From positions 62,001-126,000 of the forward strand of contig NZ_ATUR01000007.1 of assembly GCF_000420305.1 (NCBI RefSeq): DNA of 64,000 nucleotides, written 5' to 3'. The notes below the pieces were generated by a model. The model was not told where the DNA came from, searched no databases, and worked only from the letters and a program-made list of their open reading frames with translations. Shown here in pieces: positions 37,909-49,610 of the stretch. Both the position numbers and the translations under genes were made by a program. Numbering within the stretch: the stretch's first letter is position 1; each line of letters begins with the position of its first letter. This stretch comes from Novosphingopyxis baekryungensis DSM 16222 (lineage in GTDB: Bacteria > Pseudomonadota > Alphaproteobacteria > Sphingomonadales > Sphingomonadaceae).

Positions 37909-38880
37909 TCACCTTGTCTCGAACGGCTTGAGTTTCGGGCCGAGCCGGTTGGCCCCCAGCTGCAGCTTGTCGCCTGACCAGTCGGCCAGAAAGGTGGTGC
38001 TGCGGTCAATCCCCGGGCCGACGCGCGCGTCGTTGTTGCGCACGACCAGACCGGTGCTGGGATGCTGCTTACCTTCAGCCGCCACCGCGATGAACGCGGA
38101 ATAATTTTCCTTGTCGCGCCCCTGCACGAAGACATTGCCCTCGATCACCCCGGTCGCGCCATTGGGCAGATCGATCATGTAATTGGTCGCTCGCCCGCGC
38201 GTGTCGTCGAAACTGGAATCGCTGACCGTGATGCGGCGGGCGCGCGATTTCACATAATGGCCGCCGCTGCCGCGCTGAAACCGGCTGCGGGTAACGCTGA
38301 GCGATCCGTAATCGCCGATATAGATGCTGTGCGCACAGCTCAGCCCGCGGTCGCAACGTCCCAGATTGGAGAAGGTGGACTTGTCTATCCGGATTGCGCC
38401 GGACGGGTCGTCTGCGGTCAGGATGCCCTCTTCGCTGTCGCGGAAATAACTGTTGTTGACGGTCAGATTGCCGCGTTCCAGCCGGATGCCCGCGCCATTT
38501 CCATCGGGAACGGCCAGATTCTGGAAGATCACGCCGTCTACGGTCGCACCCTGCCCGCGCAGGACGAGCGCCGCCTTGCCCTCGCAAATGCCGCCGTCGA
38601 ACACCGCGCGACCGGGCGTGGCGGCGCGATAGGTGATGCGGCCGCCCTGTTGCACGGCGCAGTCGCGGCGGACCCCCGGGGCAATGAGGATGGTGCCGCT
38701 GCCGTCGCCGATCGCGTCGACCGCGTCCTGCAGCGCGCTATAGCCCCGGCCGCTTTCGGCCACGCTGTAGGGCGCGGAGGCCTGCGGCGAAGCGGTCTGG
38801 GCAAGGGCGGGCGCAGCAGTGCCGAGCAGGCCAAGGGCGAACAGAATGGGCAGATGGTTCATGGAAGGGATCGATAGCAT
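37909..38880 (-). CDS. Secreted right-handed beta-helix protein
   Basis: A 323-residue protein. Residues 1-28 form a signal peptide (LPILFALGLLGTAAPALAQ). The rest has the short repeated strands of a right-handed parallel beta-helix (GATVDGVIFQNLAV, GNLTVNNSYFRDSEEG, GSLSVTRSRFQRGSG and so on). Members include polysaccharide lyases, epimerases and adhesins, but no catalytic set is obvious. Start at 38880 has AGGGA at 7-8 bases; ATG 38862 is an alternative. It lies 43 bases upstream of the ScsB-like gene on the same strand. Confidence 0.8.
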   Translation of the reverse strand: MLSIPSMNHLPILFALGLLGTAAPALAQTASPQASAPYSVAESGRGYSALQDAVDAIGDGSGTILIAPGVRRDCAVQQGGRITYRAATPGRAVFDGGICEGKAALVLRGQGATVDGVIFQNLAVPDGNGAGIRLERGNLTVNNSYFRDSEEGILTADDPSGAIRIDKSTFSNLGRCDRGLSCAHSIYIGDYGSLSVTRSRFQRGSGGHYVKSRARRITVSDSSFDDTRGRATNYMIDLPNGATGVIEGNVFVQGRDKENYSAFIAVAAEGKQHPSTGLVVRNNDARVGPGIDRSTTFLADWSGDKLQLGANRLGPKLKPFETR

Positions 38881-39068
38881 GGTTTATTCCCTGAGGCTTT
38901 GCCCCTTAACCATGGCTGACGTGACGCGTTCCATGATGGGGCCGACGATCCTGGAGACGACCAACCTCGCCACTGCCCATGCGGCGGCGGGCCATTGCTG
39001 GATCGGAGACCTTGCCGCGAGCCTTAACCCCGGCACCTCTTGAATAAAGGCCGGAGACGGTCTGCGGC

Positions 39069-41681
<2,613 letters not shown>

Positions 41682-41710
41682 AAGGCTTTTCGGATCAGCT
41701 TTTCAAATGT

Positions 41711-41797
41711 CCGTTCGCCCCGAGCGAAGGCGAGGGGGCTGTTCTGGTGATGCAGCCTCTGATCGATAGCTGCCTCGGCTTCGCTGGGCACGAACGG
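41711..41797. repeat. Inverted pair of 29-base REP-like elements between the two metH genes
   Basis: Arm A at 41711-41739 (plus strand) begins CCGTTCGCCCCGAGCGAAGG. Arm B at 41769-41797 (minus strand) begins CCGTTCGTGCCCAGCGAAGC. The two match at most of 29 positions and face each other across 29 bases, so the transcript could form a long hairpin between the metH parts. Confidence 0.65.
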
Positions 41798-41820
41798 TGG
41801 GGAGAGGGGAGGCTGTGGGT

Positions 41821-42885
41821 TCAAGCGGCCATCGTGAAAGGTTCGAGCCCGGCCAGACGCGTGCGCACTTCGGGGCTCGGTATCGCGCGCGGCGGCGAAC
41901 CTTCGATCTGCCCAGCCATCGCGGCAATATGCGCGGGCGTGGTGCCGCAACAGCCGCCAACGATATTGACCAGCCGCTCGGTAAGCCAGGGGCCGATCCG
42001 ATCCGCCGTTTCATGCGGCTGCTGGTCATATTCGCCCAGATCATTCGGCAGGCCCGCATTGGGATAAGCCAGAATCAGCGTATCGGCGAGCTTGGACAAG
42101 GCCGTCAGATACGGCCGCAAGGTCTCCGGCCCGAAGGAGCAATTGAGACCGACGGCGATCGGTTTGACATGGCGGATGGCGTGCCAGAACGCCTCGACGG
42201 TGTGGCCGGAGAGGTTGCGCCCGGACATGTCGGTGACCGTAAAGCTCAGCATGATCGGCACGTCCTTGCCCGCCGCCTCAGCCGCTTCCTGCGCGGCCAT
42301 GGCCGCCACCTTGGCGTTCAGCGTGTCGAAGATCGTCTCGATCAGCAGAAAATCCACGCCGCCCTCGATCAGCGCATCGCATTGCTCGCGATAGACCGCT
42401 TTCATCTGGTCGAAATCCACCTCGCGAAAGCCCGGATCGTTCACGTCCGGCGAAAGCGAGAGCGTCTTGTTGGTGGGGCCGATCGATCCGGCGACGAAAC
42501 GGCGTCTGCCGTCCTTCGCTTGCGCCGCATCGCATGCCTCGCGCGCCACCTTGGCGCCGGCCATATTGATGTCGCGCACCAGATGCTCGCAGCCATAATC
42601 GGCCATGGCGATGCTGGTGGAGCTGAACGTGTTGGTTTCCACCATGTCCGCGCCGGCATCCAGATAAGCGGTGTGGATGCCGCGGATCACGTCCGGCCGG
42701 GTCAGGCTGAGCAGATCATTATTGCCCTTCTGATCATGCGTGACCGTCAGATCTCCGCGATAATCGGCCTCGCCCAGCTTGTGGTTCTGGATCTCGGTGC
42801 CGTAGCCGCCGTCAAAGATCAAGATGCGTTCGGCGGCGGCAGCGCGGAAGGCGGCGGCGGCTTCGGAAGGGGTTGGCTTGCTCAT
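41821..42885 (-). CDS. metH: Homocysteine S-methyltransferase part of split MetH
   Basis: A 354-residue protein equal to the N-terminal homocysteine-binding module of MetH. It starts with ILIFDGGYGTEIQ; zinc ligands are a Cys in GLNCSFGPE and the adjacent pair in VGGCCGTTPAHI. It supplies homocysteine to the partner chain at 39069-41681. ATG 42885 follows AGGAGCAGG. It overlaps metF by four bases, so metF and metH are co-translated, linking production of methyl-THF to its use. Confidence 0.95.
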   Translation of the reverse strand: MSKPTPSEAAAAFRAAAAERILIFDGGYGTEIQNHKLGEADYRGDLTVTHDQKGNNDLLSLTRPDVIRGIHTAYLDAGADMVETNTFSSTSIAMADYGCEHLVRDINMAGAKVAREACDAAQAKDGRRRFVAGSIGPTNKTLSLSPDVNDPGFREVDFDQMKAVYREQCDALIEGGVDFLLIETIFDTLNAKVAAMAAQEAAEAAGKDVPIMLSFTVTDMSGRNLSGHTVEAFWHAIRHVKPIAVGLNCSFGPETLRPYLTALSKLADTLILAYPNAGLPNDLGEYDQQPHETADRIGPWLTERLVNIVGGCCGTTPAHIAAMAGQIEGSPPRAIPSPEVRTRLAGLEPFTMAA

Positions 42886-43841
42886 GCTGCCTGCTCCTGT
42901 TGGGCCCTGCTGGCCTGTTCTATGGGCACCGGGCGTTTGCCGAGCAGATGGCAGATCGCATAGGCCAGCTCGGCCCGGTTCAGCGTGTAGAAGTGGAACT
43001 GGCGTACCCCGCCCGCATAGAGGCGGCGGCACATTTCGGCGGCCACGGTGGCGGCGACCAGCTGGCGCGCATCGGGCATATCGTCCAGTCCATCGAACAG
43101 CTGGTTCATCCAGCCGGGAATTTCCGCGCCGCACATCCCGGCGAATTTGCGCGTTTGCGCCACATTGGAGACGGGCAGGATGCCGGGCACCAGCTCATTC
43201 TCTATGCCCTTGGCGGCGCAGGCATCGCGAAAGCGGAAGAAGGCGTCCGACTGGAAGAAGAATTGCGTGATCGCACGGGTGGCCCCGGCGTCCAGCTTGC
43301 GCTTCAGATTGTCAAGATCGCTATCCGGACAATCGGCGTCGGGATGCGTTTCGGGATAGGCGGCGACGGAGATTTCGAAATCCGCAATATCCTTCAGCCC
43401 CTTCACCAGATCGGCGGCGCTCTGATACCCATCGGGATGGGGCACGAAGGGCGCACCGGGCGTCGGCGGATCGCCGCGCAGCGCCACGATATGACGCACC
43501 CCGGCTTCCCAATATTGCTCGGCCACCTCGCGGATTTCCGCCTTGCTGGCTTCCACGCAGGTCAGATGCGCGGCGGCGGGCAGACCGGCCTCCTTGATGA
43601 TCCGCGCCACCGTGCTGTGCGTGCGTTCGCGGGTCGATCCACCTGCGCCATAGGTGACCGAGACAAACCGCGGAGCGAGCGGGGCCAGCGTAAGCACCGA
43701 ATCCCACAATTTCTCTTCCATCTTGGCGCTTTTGGGCGGGAAGAATTCGAAACTAATTTCCGCATCGCCCGGAAGGCCGGCGAACAGCGGCTCCCCGGTG
43801 GCGAACTGCGCCTCGTTCAACTGGGCTACCGAAAGGGTCAT
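42882..43841 (-). CDS. metF: 5,10-methylenetetrahydrofolate reductase
   Basis: A 319-residue FAD enzyme that makes 5-methyl-THF, the methyl donor for MetH. Motifs EISFEFFPPKS, VSVTYGAGGSTRERT, AHLTCV and VALRGDPP mark the family; ATRAITQFFFQSDAF is near the folate site. Both ends overlap neighbours by four bases (the regulator before it and metH after it), forming one tightly coupled operon. Confidence 0.96.
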   Translation of the reverse strand: MTLSVAQLNEAQFATGEPLFAGLPGDAEISFEFFPPKSAKMEEKLWDSVLTLAPLAPRFVSVTYGAGGSTRERTHSTVARIIKEAGLPAAAHLTCVEASKAEIREVAEQYWEAGVRHIVALRGDPPTPGAPFVPHPDGYQSAADLVKGLKDIADFEISVAAYPETHPDADCPDSDLDNLKRKLDAGATRAITQFFFQSDAFFRFRDACAAKGIENELVPGILPVSNVAQTRKFAGMCGAEIPGWMNQLFDGLDDMPDARQLVAATVAAEMCRRLYAGGVRQFHFYTLNRAELAYAICHLLGKRPVPIEQASRAQQEQAA

Positions 43842-44908
43842 GCCGCCTGCCTTCTCTTGCTCGATTTGCTTCTGTCATTGGCCGCGCGCGGGCGCGCTTC
43901 GGCCGGGCCGGGCTTGCTGCCGAGCCAGATTTTCACGTCCAGCGTGCCGCCTTCCAGTGCGTCGCTGCGATCCAGCTTCAGCCCGGCGGCGCCGAACCAG
44001 CCGGCAATCGCGCCGTCGGAAAAGCCCAGGCGGGCATGGGCATGCCCATCGCGCAGCTCTTCCAGGTCATGCGGCGCGAAATCCACGATCATCAGACAGC
44101 CTTCGGGCGCCAGCACGCGGGCGGCCTCCGCAATCACGCGCTCGGGCGCCTGCGCATAATGCAGCACCTGATGGCAGACGACCATGTCCATGCTGCCATC
44201 GGCCAGCGGAAGGGCGTTGAAATCGCCCTGCAGCAGTTCGGCCTGCAGCGCCTCGTCCAGCTTGGCGCGGGCCAGCCGCAGCATGTCCGGACTGCGATCG
44301 ATGCCGCACACGCTGCGCGCGCGGGGGCCCAGAAGTTCGATCATGCGGCCCGTGCCGGTGCCGATATCGAGCAGCCGGCCGATGTCCTGCGTGCCGAGCA
44401 TATCGAGCATCGCCGCCTCGACCTGCCGTTCGGAAATATGGAGCGACCGGATCTCGTCCCATTTTTCGGCCTGTGCGGTGAAATAGGTTTCCGCGCTGCG
44501 CGCGCGTTCGGCGCGTACGGCGGCAAGCCGCTCCCGGTCGCCGCGCGCCACGGTTTCGTCATGCGCATCGCAATCATGCACCAGCTGGCGGATGCCAAGC
44601 ACAGCGGGCGATGGGCCGGGGCGCAAAAAGGTCCAGCTGCCTTCGCGCCGGCGTTCGGCCAGGCCGGCATCGCACAGGATGCGGATATGACGGCTGGCGC
44701 GCGGCTGGCTCTGCTCCAGAATCTGCGCGATCTCGCCCACCGCCAGTTCGGTTTCCAGAATCAGCAGCATGATCCGCACCCGGCTGTCATCGGCCAGTGC
44801 GCGCATGATCTGGGCAAAGCCCTGTTCTGCATTGCCGCCCGGCGCGCCCGCATCATGTGGGCTGCCCACATCATTGGCGCTGGATTGGGAGGGAATGGGG
44901 TCGCTCAT
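43838..44908 (-). CDS. ArsR-family regulator fused to a SAM-dependent methyltransferase
   Basis: A 356-residue two-domain protein. Residues about 27-100 are an ArsR winged helix (ALADDSRVRIMLLILETELAVGEIAQ in outline, then QSQPRASRHIRIL). Residues about 140-330 are a class I methyltransferase with motif I LLDIGTGTGRM (179-189), an acidic CGIDRSPDM and the post-motif VCHQVLHYAQ. The tail is basic. It is the first gene of the metF-metH operon and overlaps metF by four bases. Likely it senses SAM or SAH through the methyltransferase fold and controls the operon, as ArsR-type regulators of the methionine cycle do. Whether it methylates anything is open. Confidence 0.9.
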   Translation of the reverse strand: MSDPIPSQSSANDVGSPHDAGAPGGNAEQGFAQIMRALADDSRVRIMLLILETELAVGEIAQILEQSQPRASRHIRILCDAGLAERRREGSWTFLRPGPSPAVLGIRQLVHDCDAHDETVARGDRERLAAVRAERARSAETYFTAQAEKWDEIRSLHISERQVEAAMLDMLGTQDIGRLLDIGTGTGRMIELLGPRARSVCGIDRSPDMLRLARAKLDEALQAELLQGDFNALPLADGSMDMVVCHQVLHYAQAPERVIAEAARVLAPEGCLMIVDFAPHDLEELRDGHAHARLGFSDGAIAGWFGAAGLKLDRSDALEGGTLDVKIWLGSKPGPAEARPRAANDRSKSSKRRQAA

Positions 44909-44944
44909 GACCGCAGGATATAAAGAATTCTTTATATGCGGTCA
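44908..44944. promoter_or_regulatory. Large palindrome at the start of the methionine operon, candidate operator
   Basis: TATAAAGAATTCTTTATA (44919-44936) is a perfect 18-base palindrome. It lies inside outer arms TGACCGCA (44908-44915) and TGCGGTCA (44937-44944). The first outer arm touches the regulator's start codon. The position and symmetry suit autoregulation by the ArsR-type protein; the AT core may also hold the promoter's -10 element. Confidence 0.75.
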
Positions 44945-45107
44945 ATCAGCTAGACGTGGCGGCGCGCGAGGACTGGCATGCGGGCACAAGCATATTGCGT
45001 CCGCGGCAGCCGATCAGTAGAGACCGCGCCCGCGGATCGGCGGGCCATACGCCCGCAGGACGCCGCGATGCTATCATGCAAGACCAATTGAAAAAGGGTT
45101 TTCCTCG

Positions 45108-45368
45108 ATGAAGACATTTGCAGTCACGATGATCCTGGCTGGCTCGCTGGGCCTCGCCGCCTGCTCCGGCAGCGATGAAGCGACCGAAGTCGATGATGTA
45201 GCGGTCGAAACGACCAATGCGACGCCGACCGACATGGCGACCGATGCCGTAGCCGGTGCCGAATCCGATGCCGACGCGATGGGCGAAATGAACGCCGATG
45301 CGATGAACGAAGGCACGATGACCGACAGCGCGACTCCGATGGTTGAGGATGCCGCACCCGCCGAGTGA
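45108..45368 (+). CDS. Small acidic lipoprotein
   Basis: An 86-residue protein with a lipoprotein signal (MILAGSLGLAACSG, lipobox LAAC). The mature part is low in complexity and rich in Asp, Glu, Ala, Thr and Met (TDAVAGAESDADAMGEMNAD). No fold is expected. AAAGGG lies upstream of ATG 45108, and a strong terminator follows. Function unknown; possibly an envelope filler or metal-binding protein, which is speculation. Confidence 0.8.
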   Translation: MKTFAVTMILAGSLGLAACSGSDEATEVDDVAVETTNATPTDMATDAVAGAESDADAMGEMNADAMNEGTMTDSATPMVEDAAPAE

Positions 45369-45396
45369 TCGGTCCGGTGAATACGAGCTTTTTGAA

Positions 45397-45426
45397 GGCC
45401 GCTTCCATGATGGAGGCGGCCTTTTT
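45397..45426 (+). terminator. Intrinsic terminator after the small acidic lipoprotein gene
   Basis: GGCCGC (45397-45402) pairs with GCGGCC (45416-45421), with an inner TCCA/TGGA pairing, followed by TTTTT (45422-45426). Confidence 0.85.
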
Positions 45427-45463
45427 CTTTGGACCGCGCCAGCGAGGCGGTTAGGATGGCGAC

Positions 45464-45661
45464 ATGAAAAGGCCTGCTTTGCTGCTATTCCCGCTGATCC
45501 TGGCAGCCTGCGGGCCGCAGGAGAATGACCCCGGCCCCGGCGGCGTGACGGTGGGGGAGGCACGTGCGCTCGATGAAGCGGCAGAGATGCTCGACAGCCG
45601 AACCGAACCCCCGCCGCTGCCGGAGGAAACGCCCGAAGCGGGCGCGGAACAGGCCAGGTAG
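45464..45661 (+). CDS. Very small lipoprotein of unknown function
   Basis: A 65-residue protein with a lipoprotein signal (LLLFPLILAACGP, lipobox LAAC) and a short Pro/Glu-rich mature part (EPPPLPEETPEAGAEQ). It starts 37 bases after the preceding terminator. No domain is recognised. Its convergent neighbour is the beta-lactamase-like gene. Confidence 0.65.
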   Translation: MKRPALLLFPLILAACGPQENDPGPGGVTVGEARALDEAAEMLDSRTEPPPLPEETPEAGAEQAR

Positions 45662-45720
45662 CCAGCGGCCGGCACTCCCCATCGCTCTTACCGATCGATG
45701 GAGGAGTGAGACATCAGCGT

Positions 45721-46833
45721 TCAGACGCCATGATAGCGCGCGACGGCCCGGCTGACCGCCTGCATCAGGCGCATGCGTTCGGGAATGCTGGCCGTCGTAT
45801 CGCCCAGCATCACGGCCACGGCATAGCGCGTGCCATCGGGCGCGGTCATGATGCCGATATCGTTATAGCCGGTGGATATGCCGCCCAGATCCTGCCCCGT
45901 GCCGGTCTTGTGCAGGAAGTTCCAGCCGCCAGGCACACCAGCCTTCAGGCGGTTCGGGCCGCTGCTAGTGCGGCTCATGGTGGACAGCATCAACTGCGTG
46001 GATGCGGGAGAGAGGAGCTCGCCGCGCGCCAGCTTGGCCAGCGCATCGACGATGGCCTGCGGACTGGCGCCATCCATCGGATCGCGCAAATAGGCATAGA
46101 GCGCCTCGCGTCGTTGCTCGGTCGGCAATTCGGCACGGGCGGCGTAAAAGCGGCGTCCGATTGCCATTTCCTGCGACCATTGCAGCCCGGCGATGCGGCT
46201 TTGCAGCAAGCGCTCGCCCGGCCCGAAGCGGATCGCGCCGAGATTCTTGCGGGAAATGAAATCGCGGACCGCGTCCGGCCCGCCGGCCTTCCACAACAGC
46301 GCGTCATTGGCCGTGTTGTCGCTTTTGGTGATTGCCTGTTCGATCAGGCTGCCCACGGTCTCGGTGATCTCGCCATTGGCGATCACGCGGTCGCGGATCG
46401 GCTGATGGAATACGGCCAGATCGGCCACGGTGATGGTGACGGGATCGCTCAGGCGCAGCTTGCCCTGATCGATCTGGTCCAGAATCGTGAGCGTGACCCA
46501 GGTTTTGGATACGCTCTGCTGCGGGAACAGCTCATCCTTGCGCTCCCCGAAGGACCAGTCCCCATCGATCCGGCGCACGGCAATGCCGGTGGTGCCGGGA
46601 AAACCGCGCCACAGGGCATTTACTTCGGACACCAGCCCGGCAGCCGGCCGCTCGGACGCGCGGTCGACATAGGTCGGCACCGGCGGCGCAGGCGCAGGGC
46701 GTGGCACCGGCGCGCGCGATACCGGCGGCACCGGTTGCGGCGCGCGGGCGCTGGGGACACAGGCCGACAGCGCGGCGACCGAACAGAAAACAGCGGCAGC
46801 GCGCAGGCGCCGGATGGATTGGATACGCAACAA
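45721..46833 (-). CDS. Class A beta-lactamase-like serine hydrolase, TTG start
   Basis: A 370-residue exported protein with a lipobox-like LSAC near residue 25 and a Pro/Ala-rich linker, then a penicillin-recognising fold. Motifs: SVSK (S107, K110), SDN (171-173), ERLLQ (E207) in the omega-loop position and KTG (309-311). Spacing from SDN to E207 (36) equals that of class A enzymes, but the usual Asn after ExxL is Gln, and about 34 extra residues precede KTG. It may hydrolyse beta-lactams or act as another serine hydrolase. TTG 46833 is the start; GGAGG lies 8 bases upstream and no ATG is suitable. Confidence 0.85.
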   Translation of the reverse strand: MLRIQSIRRLRAAAVFCSVAALSACVPSARAPQPVPPVSRAPVPRPAPAPPVPTYVDRASERPAAGLVSEVNALWRGFPGTTGIAVRRIDGDWSFGERKDELFPQQSVSKTWVTLTILDQIDQGKLRLSDPVTITVADLAVFHQPIRDRVIANGEITETVGSLIEQAITKSDNTANDALLWKAGGPDAVRDFISRKNLGAIRFGPGERLLQSRIAGLQWSQEMAIGRRFYAARAELPTEQRREALYAYLRDPMDGASPQAIVDALAKLARGELLSPASTQLMLSTMSRTSSGPNRLKAGVPGGWNFLHKTGTGQDLGGISTGYNDIGIMTAPDGTRYAVAVMLGDTTASIPERMRLMQAVSRAVARYHGV

Positions 46834-46968
46834 AAACTCTTCCTCCCAAACGCTGGTGGCTAAAGGCCCCAGCGTGAACCCGCGCTTACAATCATCGCGG
46901 TGCGGGGCGCGGCTAGAAGGCTGCGATGAACGATGATCTATGTGCGGCCAGCGGAGGCCGCGGGCGCC

Positions 46969-48570
46969 TTATGGCACCAGCACCGTGTCCTTCGCTTCGG
47001 GCAGCATCTCCGGATAATCCGTGTTGAAATGCAGGCCGCGGCTTTCCTTGCGCTTCAGCGCGCTGCTGACGATCAGCTCCGCCGTCTGCAACAGGTTGCG
47101 CAGCTCGACCAGATCGCTCGTCACGCGGAAATTGCCATAATAGTCCGCCACTTCGCCGCTGAGCAGCTGAATACGGTGCTGCGCGCGTTCCAGCCTCTTG
47201 GTGGTGCGCACGATGCCGACATAATTCCACATGAACCGGCGGATCTCCGTCCAGTTCTGTTTGATCACCACCTCTTCGTCCGAATCGGTGACGCGGCTTT
47301 CATCCCATGGGCGGATGGCGGGTACTTGGCCGAATTCGTCCCAGCGGGCCATGATGTCGCGCGCCGCCGCCTCGCCGAACACGAAACATTCGAGCAGGGA
47401 ATTAGAGGCAAGCCGGTTGGCGCCGTGCAGGCCGCTCTCGGTCACCTCGCCCGCCGCGTAAAGCCCCGGCAGATCGGTACGGCCCTGCAGATCGATCAGC
47501 ACGCCGCCGCAGGTATAATGCTGTGCCGGCACCACCGGGATCGGCTGCGTGGTCATATCGATACCCAGCGTCAGCAGTTTCTCGTGGATATTCGGGAAGT
47601 GATGCCGGACGAATTCCGGGTCCTTGTGCGAAATGTCGAGATCGACATAATCCAGGCCCAGCCGCTTGATCTCGTGATCGATCGCGCGGGCCACGATATC
47701 GCGCGGAGCCAGCTCCTCGCGCGCGTCGAAGCGCGGCATGAAGCGTTCGCCCGCTTCCGGCGCGCCGGCGGGCAGTTTCAGATGGCCGCCCTCTCCGCGC
47801 ACCGCCTCGGTAATCAGGAAATTCTTGACGTCCAGATTGTACAGGCAGGTCGGGTGGAACTGCATCATTTCCATATTGGAAACGCGCGCGCCCGCACGCC
47901 ATGCCATGGCAATTCCGTCGCCCGTCGCGCCGCGCGGCGCGGTGGAAAACAGATAACAGCGCCCTGCGCCGCCTGTCGCGATGATGGTCGCGCGGCCGGT
48001 ATGCGCGTTGATCTTGCCGCTCTGCTGATCGAGCGCATAGACGCCCCAGACGCGGCCCGATCCGGAGAATTTCTCCTCATGCCGTCCGGTGATCAGATCG
48101 ATCGCCACCTGATGCGGCAGCAGCGTGATATTGGGGTTGGCGCGCGCAGTCTTCAGCAGCGCCTCCTGCACTGCCCAGCCGGTGGCGTCGTCCACATGCA
48201 CGATGCGCCGGTGGGAATGGCCACCCTCGCGCGTCAGATGCAGCGCGTCATGCTCCTTGTTGAACGGCACGCCCATTGCGATCAGCCGCTCGATGGCGAC
48301 GGGCGCATTCTCGATCACCGTCTCCACCGTTTCGCGCCGGTTGAGCCCGGCCCCCGCGATCATGGTATCGCGGATATGGTCCTCGAACGTGTCGCCTTTA
48401 TCCAGCACCGCGGCGATTCCACCCTGCGCCCAGGCGGTGGAGCCCTGCGCCAGATTGCCCTTGGCCAGCACCAGCACCTTGAACCGCTCGGCCAGCGAAA
48501 TCGCGGCGGTCAGCCCGGCCGCTCCGGAGCCGATGATGACCACATCATGCGGAGGCAGCGAATCGCTCAT
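46969..48570 (-). CDS. nadB: L-aspartate oxidase
   Basis: The first enzyme of de novo NAD synthesis: oxidises aspartate to iminoaspartate. A 533-residue flavoprotein with N-terminal FAD motif VIIGSGAAGLTAAI, STAWAQGGIAAV, REGGHSHRRIVH and HYTCGGVLIDLQGRT in the active-site region. The C-terminal helical domain is also present. nadA and nadC are not nearby. The start overlaps the ABC ATPase gene by four bases, an unexpected pairing. Confidence 0.95.
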   Translation of the reverse strand: MSDSLPPHDVVIIGSGAAGLTAAISLAERFKVLVLAKGNLAQGSTAWAQGGIAAVLDKGDTFEDHIRDTMIAGAGLNRRETVETVIENAPVAIERLIAMGVPFNKEHDALHLTREGGHSHRRIVHVDDATGWAVQEALLKTARANPNITLLPHQVAIDLITGRHEEKFSGSGRVWGVYALDQQSGKINAHTGRATIIATGGAGRCYLFSTAPRGATGDGIAMAWRAGARVSNMEMMQFHPTCLYNLDVKNFLITEAVRGEGGHLKLPAGAPEAGERFMPRFDAREELAPRDIVARAIDHEIKRLGLDYVDLDISHKDPEFVRHHFPNIHEKLLTLGIDMTTQPIPVVPAQHYTCGGVLIDLQGRTDLPGLYAAGEVTESGLHGANRLASNSLLECFVFGEAAARDIMARWDEFGQVPAIRPWDESRVTDSDEEVVIKQNWTEIRRFMWNYVGIVRTTKRLERAQHRIQLLSGEVADYYGNFRVTSDLVELRNLLQTAELIVSSALKRKESRGLHFNTDYPEMLPEAKDTVLVP

Positions 48571-49487
48571 GCCGCTTCCGCCCGCGTGAGGTTCAGGAAC
48601 ACATCCTCCAGATCCGCCTCGCGGGTGGACACGTCGATAATGTTCAGGCCCGCCTCGCTCACCGCGCGGAGCACTTCGCCGGCATTGGCCTTGTCCTTGC
48701 GATAGGTGATGGCGATGCGGTTGCCCTCCAGCACCTCGACCTTTTCGAAGCAGCCCGAATCGGGCGGGGTGCCGGCATGCTCCAGCGTCACCACCACCAC
48801 CTTTTCCTGCGCCATGCCGATCAGGTCCCTGGTCGGCTCATTGGCAATCAGCTTGCCATGGTTGATGATGGCGATCCGGTCGCACAACTGTTCGGCTTCC
48901 TCCAGATAATGGGTGGTCAGCACCACGGTCACGCCGCCCTTGTTAAGCTCGGTCACATATTCCCACAATTGCTGGCGCAGTTCGATATCTACGCCGGCCG
49001 TCGGCTCGTCCAGGATGATGACCGGCGGCGAATGCACCATGGCCTTCGCGATAAGGAGCCGCCGCTTCATACCGCCGGACAGGGTGCGCGAATAGGCCTC
49101 CGCCTTGTCTTCCAGATGCACCGCGCGCAGCAGCGCGTCGGTCTGGCGTTTGGTCTTGGGCACGCCGTACAGCCCGGCCTGCAGGTCCAGCGTCTGGCGC
49201 GGCGTGAAGAAGGGATCGAACATGATCTCCTGCGGCACGATGCCGATCGACGCCTTGGCGTTGCGCGGATTCTCGTTGATGTCGAAGCCCCAGATGCTGG
49301 CATGGCCCGATGTCTTGTTGACCAGCCCGGCCAGGATGTTGATCAACGTGGACTTGCCCGCGCCATTGGGGCCGAGCAGCCCGAAGATCAGCCCCCGCTC
49401 GACATCGAAGCTGACATCGTCGAGCGCCTGCTTGCCCCCGGCATAGGTTTTGGAAAGATGGCGGATCGAGATGGCGGCGTCTGACAT
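48567..49487 (-). CDS. ABC transporter ATP-binding protein (ABC-2/DrrA type)
   Basis: A 306-residue ATPase. Walker A GPNGAGKST, signature LSGGMKRRLLIAKA, Walker B VIILDEPTAGVD, and a C-terminal extension of about 80 residues as in DrrA/NodI-like exporters. A membrane permease is not adjacent, so the partner must be elsewhere. ATG 49487 gives the family start. It overlaps nadB by four bases, probably a compact arrangement rather than a functional link. The substrate is unknown. Confidence 0.9.
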   Translation of the reverse strand: MSDAAISIRHLSKTYAGGKQALDDVSFDVERGLIFGLLGPNGAGKSTLINILAGLVNKTSGHASIWGFDINENPRNAKASIGIVPQEIMFDPFFTPRQTLDLQAGLYGVPKTKRQTDALLRAVHLEDKAEAYSRTLSGGMKRRLLIAKAMVHSPPVIILDEPTAGVDIELRQQLWEYVTELNKGGVTVVLTTHYLEEAEQLCDRIAIINHGKLIANEPTRDLIGMAQEKVVVVTLEHAGTPPDSGCFEKVEVLEGNRIAITYRKDKANAGEVLRAVSEAGLNIIDVSTREADLEDVFLNLTRAEAA

Positions 49488-49610
49488 GGCGCTGTGTGTC
49501 TTACGCCTTGGCGCAGGCGCGGCAAGGGCAAAGGCGTCTGCGCGGCCCGGCGATCTTGTGCGCGCTAGAGATTGCACGCCGCCGCCTGCGTTGCTAATCG
49601 CAGGGGCATC

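Noticed and set aside
44945-45107. Cobalamin or SAM riboswitch near the methionine operon
   Set aside because: No B12-box or SAM riboswitch core is recognisable on either strand; the palindrome at 44908-44944 is a better regulatory candidate.
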